Below are positions 1 to 6,870 of a stretch of 35,032 nucleotides of DNA, in pieces. Source of the DNA: Crocinitomicaceae bacterium (GTDB lineage Bacteria > Bacteroidota > Bacteroidia > Flavobacteriales_D > Crocinitomicaceae). The notes beneath the pieces are model-generated. The model ran no database searches. It saw only the letters and a list, made by a program, of their open reading frames with translations, and was not told the DNA's origin. The translations under genes were made by a program, and so were the position numbers. Location: NCBI GenBank assembly GCA_021740745.1, contig JAIOZF010000028.1, positions 1-35,032 of the forward strand, written 5' to 3'. How positions within the stretch are numbered: position 1 is the first letter of the stretch; each line of letters begins with the position of its first letter.

Positions 1-110
1 AATGTCTTAATGTCTTAATGTCTTAATGTCTTAATGTCTTAATGTCTTAATGTCTTAATGTCTTAATGTCTTAATGTCTTAATGTCTTAATGTCTTAATG
101 TCTTAATGTC
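1..110. repeat. Octamer tandem array (AATGTCTT x 13.75)
   Basis: Thirteen and three-quarter perfect copies of an 8-bp unit fill the left end of the window and probably continue outside it. The array ends 9 bases (C followed by A-run) before the ATG at 120. Each unit holds ATG-TCT-TAA, so every stop overlaps the next ATG (TAATG). Perfect short tandem repeats like this usually vary in copy number by slippage. Its core, TGTCTTAA, resembles the degenerate octamers flanking the four-helix-bundle gene at 3.5-3.95 kb. Confidence 0.97.
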
Positions 111-119
111 CAAAAAAAA

Positions 120-527
120 ATGAAAACTCCCCAGGAAGTTGTTTCTTATATGTTGTCCAATGATGCATTTAGCAAGTGGATGCAAATTAAATTGAATACA
201 ATTAATCTTGGAACTTGTGAACTTCAAACTACCATTCATGCAGATATGCTCAATGGTTTTGAAATTTTACACGGTGGAATAAGCTATTCGCTTTCCGATT
301 CAGCACTTGCTTTTGCGGCCAATTCTTACGGTTTCAAATGTGTAAGCATCGAATCATCCATTTCGCATCTTCGTCCTGTAAAAAATGGTGATATTTTAAC
401 CGCTCATGCGAAAGAAATAAACCGTGGAAAAACAATCGGCGTTTATGAAGTCACCATCCTAAATCAAGACGACAAGAAAGTTTCTCACTTCAAAGGCACC
501 GTTCATATCTCTCAAGAAATCTGGTGA
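120..527 (+). CDS. PaaI-like hotdog-fold acyl-CoA thioesterase
   Basis: A 135-residue protein of the size and shape of a single hotdog domain. The PaaI-type signature is seen near residues 51-65: LHGG followed by a helix with an acidic residue (SYSLSDSALA). Members hydrolyse acyl- or arylacyl-CoA thioesters in the cytoplasm, often as tetramers. Its position just upstream of marR-fadN-fadA suggests a role in releasing CoA or clearing stalled acyl-CoA intermediates of beta-oxidation; that role is inference, and the substrate cannot be told. The ATG lies right after the octamer array and an A-tract, with no Shine-Dalgarno sequence, as is normal in Bacteroidota. The promoter must lie upstream of, or within, the repeat. 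Confidence 0.85.
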   Translation: MKTPQEVVSYMLSNDAFSKWMQIKLNTINLGTCELQTTIHADMLNGFEILHGGISYSLSDSALAFAANSYGFKCVSIESSISHLRPVKNGDILTAHAKEINRGKTIGVYEVTILNQDDKKVSHFKGTVHISQEIW

Positions 528-557
528 TTTTTTTGAAGAATAAATGTTCTGATTTTA

Positions 558-588
558 TATGTATGCATAAAATAATTTAGTACATTAG
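558..588 (+). promoter_or_regulatory. marR promoter with palindromic operator candidate
   Basis: A 12-bp near-palindrome TATGTATGCATA (558-569) is followed 11 bp later by TACATTAG (581-588), a -7-like box (consensus TAnnTTTG) 18 bp before the marR ATG. The palindrome falls where the -33 element would be. The same 18-bp motif (16/18 identical) precedes fadE at 6804-6821, so this is a good candidate binding site for the MarR protein encoded immediately downstream. Binding is inferred. Confidence 0.55.
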
Positions 589-606
589 TCGTGCTAAAAA
601 ATACGT

Positions 607-1047
607 ATGCCTGATAAACCAGATTATTTATTTGATTTCGCTGTTCGCCATTCATGGCATCGAATTTCAAGAATGTATAACCAAAAAGCGGCTGAACATG
701 AAATGACCATGTCAATCGGATTCATTTTAATGAATGTAGATAAAGCCGGAACACCGAGCACTGCTCTTGGACCAAAAATGGGAATGGAACCAACATCTTT
801 GTCAAGAACACTCAAGACCATGGAAGAACGTGGTTTAATTTACCGTCAAGAGGTAGATCATGATAAACGAAAAGTGCTCATTTTTCTTACCCTTGAAGGA
901 ATTGAAAAACGAAAAATGGTTAAAAATTTCGTTCTAGGTTTTAACGACCGCATTCTAGCAAAAATCCCTAAAAGCAAAATGAAAATATTCTTTGAAGTCA
1001 TTGAAAAAGTGGACTTAATGATTGAGGAAGATTTTAAAAATTCATAA
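607..1047 (+). CDS. MarR-family transcriptional regulator
   Basis: A 146-residue protein with the MarR winged-helix layout: an N-terminal dimerisation helix, a recognition helix around residues 60-78 (PTSLSRTLKTMEERGLI) and a basic wing (DHDKRKVL, about 86-93). The family binds short palindromes as dimers and is commonly released by small ligands. It begins an apparent operon: fadN starts only 10 bases after its stop. Together with the shared palindrome at its own promoter and the fadE promoter, this points to an autoregulated repressor of beta-oxidation, functionally comparable to FadR although from another family. An acyl-CoA ligand is plausible but not shown. Confidence 0.9.
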   Translation: MPDKPDYLFDFAVRHSWHRISRMYNQKAAEHEMTMSIGFILMNVDKAGTPSTALGPKMGMEPTSLSRTLKTMEERGLIYRQEVDHDKRKVLIFLTLEGIEKRKMVKNFVLGFNDRILAKIPKSKMKIFFEVIEKVDLMIEEDFKNS

Positions 1048-1057
1048 TAATAAAAAA

Positions 1058-3463
1058 ATGAATAGACACATTAAAAAAGTCGCCATTTTAGGTTCCGGTG
1101 TAATGGGATCGCGCATCGCCTGTCACTTCGCTAATATTGGCTGTGAGGTAGTGTTATTGGATATTACTCCCAAAGAGCTCATGACTGATGAAACAAAAAA
1201 AGGCCTAACACTTGAGTCAAAAATAGTTAGAAACAGAATTGTTAATCAATCTTTGGAAGCTGCAGTTAAGTCAAATCCTTCACCGATATATCGAAAGTCA
1301 TTTGTTCAACGCATCGTAACTGGAAACTTCGATGACGATATGTCAAAGATTTCTAACTGTGACTGGATTATTGAAGTTGTTATTGAGCGTTTGGATATCA
1401 AAAAATTAGTTTTTGAGCAAGTTGAAAAATACAGAACACATGGAACGCTTATTACATCAAACACTTCTGGAATTCCAATTCACATGATGTTGGATGGTAG
1501 ATCAGATGATTTCAAAGCTCATTTCTGTGGAACACATTTTTTCAATCCTCCGCGCTATTTGCAATTATTGGAAATCATCCCTACTCCATCTACAAAATCT
1601 GAAGTTATTGACTTTTTGATGGATTATGGTTCTCGATACTTGGGTAAGAAAACAGTATTATGTAAAGATACACCTGCCTTCATTGCGAATCGTGTTGGAG
1701 TTTATTCAATCATGGCACTTTTCCATGCTGTAACGGAAATGGGATTGACAATTGAAGAAGTTGATAAATTGACTGGACCTGTTTTAGGACGACCAAAATC
1801 AGCGACGTTCAGAACATGTGATGTGGTTGGATTAGACACTTTAGTTCATGTTGCGAATGGGTTAAAAGCCAATTGTACAACTGATGAAGAAAAAGCATTG
1901 TTTGAACTGCCAGAATACATTTCTAAAATGGTTGAAAACAATTGGCTAGGATCTAAATCTGGTCAAGGATTTTACAAGAAAGTAAAAACAGCTGATGGCA
2001 AAAGTGAAATACATGCTTTAGACTTAAAAACCTTAGAATATCGTGCATCTGAAAAAGTAAAATTCGCTACGTTAGAAATGACAAAGCCAATCGATGACTT
2101 AAAACAGCGCACAAAAATGTTGTTCATGGCAATGGACAAAGCAGGTGAATTCTATCGTAAATTATTCGGTGGTTTATTTGCTTACGTATCAAATCGTTTA
2201 CCTGAAATAACAGATGATCTATACAAAATCGACGATGCGTTAAAAGCAGGATTTGGCTGGGAATTAGGTCCATTTGAAACATGGGACATCATTGGTTTAG
2301 ATCAAGGATTAAAATTAATAGCTGACAATAACAAAACAGTTGCTACTTGGATTTCAGAAATGAAAGCAGCTGGAATCACATCGTTCTACAAACTTGAGAA
2401 AGGCCAAAAAATGTACTATGACGTACAAATAAAAGCCTACAAAACGATACCAGGAACTGAGAACCTTGTTTTATTAGATGCCTTGCGTTCAGAAAATAAA
2501 GTTTGGGGCAATGCTGATACAACGCTTGTCAATCTTGGAGATGGAATTTTAAACTTAGAATTCCACACAAAAATGAATACAATTGGTGGTGGTGTTATCG
2601 AAGGAATTAACAAAGCAATCGACCTAGCAGAAAAAGAATACAAAGGTTTGGTGATTTCCAATACTGGTCAAAATTTCTCAGCTGGAGCGAATGTCGGAAT
2701 GATTTTCATGATGGCAATCGAACAAGATTTTGACGAATTGAATTTTGCAGTTAAAGCATTCCAAGACACCATGATGCGCATTCGCTATTCGAACATTCCT
2801 GTAATCGTTGCTCCTCACAATATGGCTCTTGGCGGTGGTTGTGAGATGTCAATGCATGCCGACAAAGTTGTTGCTCATGCTGAATTATATATGGGATTGG
2901 TTGAGTTTGGCGTTGGTTTAATTCCAGGTGGCGGTGGCTCCAAAGAATATGCAAAACGTTTATCTGAGGAATTGCACGAAGGTGATATAAAAATCAATCG
3001 TTTAAGAGAACGCTTCTTGACAATCGGTCAAGCAAAGGTTTCTACATCAGCCTATGAGGCCTTTGATTTAGGATACTTGCGAGAAGGAATCGATGAAGTA
3101 GTTGTGAGTCGTGATCACCAACTTGCACGCGCAAAAGCTGCGGCAATTGAATTTTCAAACAAAGGCTACATTGCTCCAAAACGTGAGAAAAACATTACAG
3201 TAATGGGACAAGAAGGTCTTGGAATTGTATACGTTGGTGCGAATTCAATGCTTTCTGGAAATTATATGTCAGACCACGATCGCGTGATTTCTGAAAAACT
3301 TGGTTTTGTGCTTTGTGGTGGTGATTTAAGTGAAAACACTGTTGTCTCTGAGCAATATTTATTGGATTTAGAACGCAAAGCATTTGTTGAACTTTGTGCA
3401 GAACGGAAAACGCTGGAGAGATTGGAAAGCTTGGTGAAAAATGGTAAAATCCTTCGGAATTAG
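1058..3463 (+). CDS. fadN: 3-hydroxyacyl-CoA dehydrogenase / enoyl-CoA hydratase (FadN type)
   Basis: A bifunctional beta-oxidation enzyme of 801 residues. The N-terminal NAD-binding fold opens with GSGVMG at residues 12-17; the dehydrogenase signature HFFNPPRYLQLLE lies near 160-172; a second dehydrogenase C-terminal-like segment follows. The C-terminal third (from about residue 490) is a crotonase domain with the oxyanion-hole segment SAGANVGM and the acidic active-site stretch GLVEFGVGLIPGGGG. This dehydrogenase-first order is that of B. subtilis FadN (YusL), the reverse of E. coli FadB/FadJ. An in-frame TTG at 1022 would overlap marR; the ATG at 1058 gives the family N-terminus and is preferred. 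The stop codon lies inside the left octamer array of the S23 cassette. Confidence 0.93.
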   Translation: MNRHIKKVAILGSGVMGSRIACHFANIGCEVVLLDITPKELMTDETKKGLTLESKIVRNRIVNQSLEAAVKSNPSPIYRKSFVQRIVTGNFDDDMSKISNCDWIIEVVIERLDIKKLVFEQVEKYRTHGTLITSNTSGIPIHMMLDGRSDDFKAHFCGTHFFNPPRYLQLLEIIPTPSTKSEVIDFLMDYGSRYLGKKTVLCKDTPAFIANRVGVYSIMALFHAVTEMGLTIEEVDKLTGPVLGRPKSATFRTCDVVGLDTLVHVANGLKANCTTDEEKALFELPEYISKMVENNWLGSKSGQGFYKKVKTADGKSEIHALDLKTLEYRASEKVKFATLEMTKPIDDLKQRTKMLFMAMDKAGEFYRKLFGGLFAYVSNRLPEITDDLYKIDDALKAGFGWELGPFETWDIIGLDQGLKLIADNNKTVATWISEMKAAGITSFYKLEKGQKMYYDVQIKAYKTIPGTENLVLLDALRSENKVWGNADTTLVNLGDGILNLEFHTKMNTIGGGVIEGINKAIDLAEKEYKGLVISNTGQNFSAGANVGMIFMMAIEQDFDELNFAVKAFQDTMMRIRYSNIPVIVAPHNMALGGGCEMSMHADKVVAHAELYMGLVEFGVGLIPGGGGSKEYAKRLSEELHEGDIKINRLRERFLTIGQAKVSTSAYEAFDLGYLREGIDEVVVSRDHQLARAKAAAIEFSNKGYIAPKREKNITVMGQEGLGIVYVGANSMLSGNYMSDHDRVISEKLGFVLCGGDLSENTVVSEQYLLDLERKAFVELCAERKTLERLESLVKNGKILRN

Positions 3464-3499
3464 ACTTTAGGAATGAAGGATATTAAGATTTTAAGACTT
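3460..3499 (-). repeat. Left octamer array of the S23 cassette (inverted)
   Basis: Read on the minus strand, 3499 to 3460 splits into five 8-base units: AGTCTTAA, AATCTTAA, TATCCTTC, ATTCCTAA, AGTCTAAT. The first two match the right-hand array closely; the rest are decayed but keep the 8-bp phase. The array starts within the last codon and stop of fadN. Its orientation is opposite to the array at 3905-3952, so the two bracket the four-helix-bundle gene as an inverted pair. Confidence 0.75.
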
Positions 3500-3522
3500 G
3501 AATGAATTAAAAAAATAGTGAT

Positions 3523-3882
3523 TTGAAGAAAGTACATAATTTTAGGGAATTGAAAATTTGGAAAGAATCATTGGTTCTAGTTAAGAATGTTTATCTTCTT
3601 ACTTCCAAATTACCAAAAGATGAAAAATTTGGATTAGTATCTCAAATTAATCGTTGTGCCGTTTCTATTCCTTCAAATATTGCCGAAGGTTCTGGTAGAA
3701 CTACTGAAAAAGAATTTCTTTATTTTTTAAATATTGCGATATCTTCTTCTTATGAACTTGAGACACAATTAATCTTAATTGAAGATATTTTCCATATTCA
3801 GACTAAGTCTATTTTAATGGAATTAGAAACACTGCAGAAGATGATCGGTGCTTTCAAGAGAATACTAAAAACAGAAAAGTAA
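3523..3882 (+). CDS. Four-helix-bundle protein, S23/23S-rRNA-IVP family
   Basis: A 119-residue helical protein with the family hallmarks: an N-terminal FRELKIWKESLVLV helix, the block RCAVSIPSNIAEGSGR (about 44-59) and FLYFLNIAISSSYELETQL (about 66-84). Relatives are encoded in 23S rRNA intervening sequences and as stand-alone genes; the Avd protein of diversity-generating retroelements has the same fold. Biochemical function is generally unknown. An in-frame TAA at 3508 leaves TTG at 3523 as the only sensible start. It separates fadN from fadA, which are functionally paired, and is flanked on both sides by inverted octamer arrays, so it looks like an inserted cassette. No reverse transcriptase or rRNA is near. 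Confidence 0.9.
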   Translation: MKKVHNFRELKIWKESLVLVKNVYLLTSKLPKDEKFGLVSQINRCAVSIPSNIAEGSGRTTEKEFLYFLNIAISSSYELETQLILIEDIFHIQTKSILMELETLQKMIGAFKRILKTEK

Positions 3883-3904
3883 ATAATATTGATGTTGAGG
3901 TTTG

Positions 3905-3952
3905 AGTCCTAAAGTCTTAAAATCCTAACATCTTAATATCTCAATATCTTAA
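3905..3952 (+). repeat. Right octamer array of the S23 cassette
   Basis: Six consecutive 8-base units: AGTCCTAA, AGTCTTAA, AATCCTAA, CATCTTAA, TATCTCAA, TATCTTAA (consensus NRTCYTAA). The array ends 4 bases before the fadA ATG. Its orientation is opposite to the left array; the left one matches it over about 21 bases if one 8-base unit is skipped. It occupies the whole space where a fadA leader would be. Confidence 0.88.
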
Positions 3953-3956
3953 CAAA

Positions 3957-5135
3957 ATGGGACAAAGAGCATACATAGTAGCAGGATTTCGATCTGCAGT
4001 TGGCAAAGCAGGTAAAGGAGGATTTCGTTTTTACAGACCTGATGATTTGGCAGCAGATGTTATTAAACATTTGATGGCATCTGTTCCTCAATTGGATAAA
4101 TTACGCGTTGACGATGTAATTGTAGGAAATGCAACTCCTGAAGCAGAACAAGGTTTGAACGTTGGCCGAATGATCTCATTAATGGGATTAGACACTGACA
4201 AAGTTCCTGGAATGACCGTGAACCGTTATTGTTCATCGGGATTAGAAACCATTGCAATTGCCACAGCAAAGATTGAAAGTGGAATGGCAGAATGTATCAT
4301 TGCTGGTGGTGTTGAATCTATGTCAGTGATGGCAATGGGTGGTTGGAGAATTGTTCCAAATCCAAAAGTGGGCAAAGAAAATCCGAATTGGTACTGGGGA
4401 ATGGGTCTAACCGCAGAAGCAGTTGCACATCAATTTAAAGTGAGCAGAGAAGAACAAGATGCATTTGCTGTTCATTCCCACAACAAAGCATTGGCAGCAA
4501 TTCAATCCGGTCGATTCAGAGATGATATTGTTCCAGTTGAAGTTGAACGTATCTTTTTGGACGCAAATGAAAAACGCCAAGTAGAAAAATACATCGTGGA
4601 TACAGATGAAGGTCCGCGAGTAAGTAGCGTTGAAGCGTTGGGGAATTTGAAACCAGTTTTCGCCAATGGTGGATCAGTTACAGCAGGAAACTCATCTCAA
4701 ACTTCTGATGGAGCAGCTTTCGTATTGGTAATGTCTGAACGAATGGTGAAAGAATTGAATCTGGAACCAATTGCGCGTTTGGCTTCGTATTCCGTTGTTG
4801 GAGTTGAACCAAGAATCATGGGTATTGGACCTGTTGATGCAATTCCAAAAGCAATTAAAGCTGCTGGATTAACATTAAACGATATTAACTTATTCGAATT
4901 AAATGAAGCTTTTGCCTCACAATCAATCGCTGTAATTCGTGAAACTGGATTGAATCCAGACATCGTCAATGTGAACGGTGGTGCCTTGGCGCTTGGACAT
5001 CCACTTGGTTGCACAGGTGCGAAACTTTCAGTTCAAATCATGAATGAATTGAAAAAACGTCAACAAAAATATGGTATTGTTACCATGTGTGTTGGCACAG
5101 GACAAGGAGCTGCAGGAGTTATAGAAATGATATAG
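3957..5135 (+). CDS. fadA: Acetyl-CoA C-acyltransferase (3-ketoacyl-CoA thiolase)
   Basis: A full-length (392-residue) thiolase performing the last, CoA-dependent cleavage of beta-oxidation. The acyl-accepting cysteine is C92 in NRYCSSGLE; the NEAFASQ motif, the catalytic histidine H348 in GHPLGCTG and the second cysteine C378 in MCVGTGQG are all present. It follows fadN in the same direction, though separated by the four-helix-bundle gene. A biosynthetic acetoacetyl-CoA thiolase cannot be fully excluded from sequence alone, but the fad context favours the degradative role. There is no obvious promoter of its own: the upstream 50 bases are octamer repeats. Confidence 0.93.
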   Translation: MGQRAYIVAGFRSAVGKAGKGGFRFYRPDDLAADVIKHLMASVPQLDKLRVDDVIVGNATPEAEQGLNVGRMISLMGLDTDKVPGMTVNRYCSSGLETIAIATAKIESGMAECIIAGGVESMSVMAMGGWRIVPNPKVGKENPNWYWGMGLTAEAVAHQFKVSREEQDAFAVHSHNKALAAIQSGRFRDDIVPVEVERIFLDANEKRQVEKYIVDTDEGPRVSSVEALGNLKPVFANGGSVTAGNSSQTSDGAAFVLVMSERMVKELNLEPIARLASYSVVGVEPRIMGIGPVDAIPKAIKAAGLTLNDINLFELNEAFASQSIAVIRETGLNPDIVNVNGGALALGHPLGCTGAKLSVQIMNELKKRQQKYGIVTMCVGTGQGAAGVIEMI

Positions 5136-5160
5136 AGAGAAGAGAACATAGAGCCTAGAC

Positions 5161-5195
5161 CGCTCACTTCGACAGACTCAGTGCAAGTCGCTGAT
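5161..5195. repeat. REP-like short palindromic element (tentative)
   Basis: The stretch CACTTCGACAGACTCAGTG (5165-5183) has a short CACT/AGTG stem. It resembles the TCGACA-CTCAG dispersed palindromes I recall from other Bacteroidota genomes, but only one copy is in the window, so identity as a dispersed repeat is unproven. Confidence 0.3.
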
Positions 5196-5250
5196 AGACT
5201 CGTTAAATTTAAATTAGATCGATTTATATCCTTATTGGAAAATTATTTGA

Positions 5251-5281
5251 GCCGCTTTCAGAAATGGAGGCGGTTTTTTTA
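5251..5281 (+). terminator. Rho-independent terminator after fadA
   Basis: GCCGC and GGCGG arms separated by an A-rich loop are followed by eight T. It ends the marR-fadN-S23-fadA transcription unit before the promoter of the helicase gene. Confidence 0.65.
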
Positions 5282-5330
5282 TGTTATTCTCAGTCTGACA
5301 TTCGTTAATGAAGAGCTCGCACAATAATCT

Positions 5331-5338
5331 TATCTTTG
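5331..5338 (+). promoter_or_regulatory. -7 box of the helicase gene, leaderless spacing
   Basis: TATCTTTG matches the Bacteroidota TAnnTTTG box exactly and lies only 4 bases (CACC) before the ATG at 5343, so transcription should begin at or next to the start codon. No clear -33 TTG is seen. Confidence 0.65.
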
Positions 5339-5342
5339 CACC

Positions 5343-6665
5343 ATGAATAAAAATCAACAACAAATCGATTCAATTCTTGGTTCAATTGGGTTCAAAGAAT
5401 TAAATCAACTTCAACAAGAAACACTTGAGAAAAGCGAGACATCTAAAAACATGATGATTCTTTCGCAAACTGGTTCAGGTAAAACCTTTGCTTTTCTGCT
5501 ACCCTTATTTTTGCGTTTAGACCAAGATTCTTCAGATATTCAAGCAGTCATTCTTGCACCATCGCGGGAACTTGCTATTCAAATAGAGAATGTATTTCGT
5601 GCTATGAAAACTAATTTCAAAGTACTTACTTGTTATGGTGGTCACTCGATGCAAGTTGAAAAGAATAGTTTATCTGAATCTCCCGCGTTACTAATTGGAA
5701 CACCGGGAAGAATTTGTGATCACATTACTCGTAACACACTGGATTTATCCAATGTTAAGCAGTTCATTGTTGATGAATATGATAAAAGTTTGGAATTTGG
5801 TTTCGAAGATCAAATCAAATTCATCTATCAAGAATTCACTTCATTGAATCAAACGACACTTGTTTCGGCGACTGAACATAAAGAATTCCCGACATATTTG
5901 GAGTTTAATAACCCAACGATTGTTAACCATCTTTCAAATTCACAAGAACCTGATATCACATTTTGGCATTTCCCTGTTAAAACCAGCAACAAATTCGAAC
6001 GCTTGTACGATTTGTTATGTGCATTCAATGGTGAGTTAACGATCGTTTTCTGTAATTTCAGAGAAGCAACGGAAAGCGTCCATGCCTATTTAAAAGAAGG
6101 TGGATTTGACTCTATTATTTACCATGGTGGTATGGAACAAGATGAGCGCGAACGTGCATTAATTCAATTCAGAAATGGCAGTTATCATACGTTAATTTGC
6201 ACGGATTTAGGTTCACGTGGACTAGATATTCCTGAAATTCAACACGTTGTTCATTTCCAATATCCGCATAGTGAAGAAGCTTTTATTCATAGAAATGGCC
6301 GAACAGCCCGTATGAAAGCGAATGGATCTTCGTATTTGTTAATTAATAAAGAAGAAAACACACCTGATTACATCACAATTCCGAATTCTGAATTCCGAAT
6401 CCCAAATGACCTAATGGGTCCACAAGAAAGTCCGTGGATTACATTGTATTTCAGTGGAGGAAAAAAAGACAAGATTAATAAAATTGATATTGTTGGATTT
6501 TTAGGTCAAAAAGGCGGATTGAAAAAGGAAGATATTGGCTTAATTACCGTTCTTGATCATATGACTTACGTTTCTGTTAGTAGAAAAAACGTAAAAAATC
6601 TACTGTCAGTTATTAAACATGAGAAAATAAAAGGCAAAAAGTTAAAAATAGATATTTCGAAATAA
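5343..6665 (+). CDS. dbpA: DEAD-box RNA helicase with DbpA-type RNA-binding domain
   Basis: A 440-residue ATP-dependent RNA helicase. Motifs in order: GSGKT (44-48), APSRELA (72-78), GTPGR (119-123), motif II DEYD (144-147, a variant of DEAD), SAT (175-177), TDLGSRGLDIP (287-297), HRNGRTAR (316-323). Residues 366-438 match the DbpA C-terminal RNA-binding domain pattern (glycine-rich start, KKEDIGLI, YVSVS, KIKGKKLKI). In E. coli DbpA this domain targets hairpin 92 of 23S rRNA during large-subunit assembly; the same role is likely here. It lies between fadA and fadE but has its own promoter and an upstream terminator, so it is not part of the fad unit. Confidence 0.88.
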   Translation: MNKNQQQIDSILGSIGFKELNQLQQETLEKSETSKNMMILSQTGSGKTFAFLLPLFLRLDQDSSDIQAVILAPSRELAIQIENVFRAMKTNFKVLTCYGGHSMQVEKNSLSESPALLIGTPGRICDHITRNTLDLSNVKQFIVDEYDKSLEFGFEDQIKFIYQEFTSLNQTTLVSATEHKEFPTYLEFNNPTIVNHLSNSQEPDITFWHFPVKTSNKFERLYDLLCAFNGELTIVFCNFREATESVHAYLKEGGFDSIIYHGGMEQDERERALIQFRNGSYHTLICTDLGSRGLDIPEIQHVVHFQYPHSEEAFIHRNGRTARMKANGSSYLLINKEENTPDYITIPNSEFRIPNDLMGPQESPWITLYFSGGKKDKINKIDIVGFLGQKGGLKKEDIGLITVLDHMTYVSVSRKNVKNLLSVIKHEKIKGKKLKIDISK

Positions 6666-6803
6666 GAATTCGCCATGGCGGATGATTCAATCAAGCGTTA
6701 GTGCAGATTATTATGAAGGTAAAGTAACCACTCCATTAATTAGTTTTATTCAAAAAACAAGTCTAAACGCTATCTTCAAAGTTCTCCACAGTTTTTTTTT
6801 AAA

Positions 6804-6839
6804 TATGCATGCATAATATAAAAAGGTTTGCTAACTTAG
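6804..6839 (+). promoter_or_regulatory. fadE promoter with MarR-operator candidate
   Basis: A perfect 12-bp palindrome TATGCATGCATA (6804-6815) is followed by ATATAA; the 18-base block is 16/18 identical to that at 558-575 in front of marR. TAACTTAG (6832-6839) is a -7-like box of the same TAnnTTAG form as at marR, giving a leader of about 27 bases. The palindrome overlaps the expected -33 region, suiting a repressor site. Confidence 0.6.
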
Positions 6840-6870
6840 TAGCAAGACATTTAATTAATGCATAAATAGA

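Noticed and set aside
1-110. CRISPR array
   Set aside because: The unit is 8 bp without spacers; it is a simple tandem repeat, as is 18392-18454.
1022-1057. TTG start 12 codons upstream for fadN
   Set aside because: It overlaps marR and adds residues before the normal Rossmann-fold start; ATG 1058 is better.
3460-3952. Diversity-generating retroelement, because the four-helix protein resembles Avd
   Set aside because: No reverse transcriptase, template repeat or variable repeat is visible anywhere in the window; the protein fits the stand-alone S23 family.
6682-6816. Small 44-codon open frame (MIQSSVSADYYEGKV...) before fadE
   Set aside because: It runs across the candidate operator, shows no recognisable motif and has no promoter box; probably chance.
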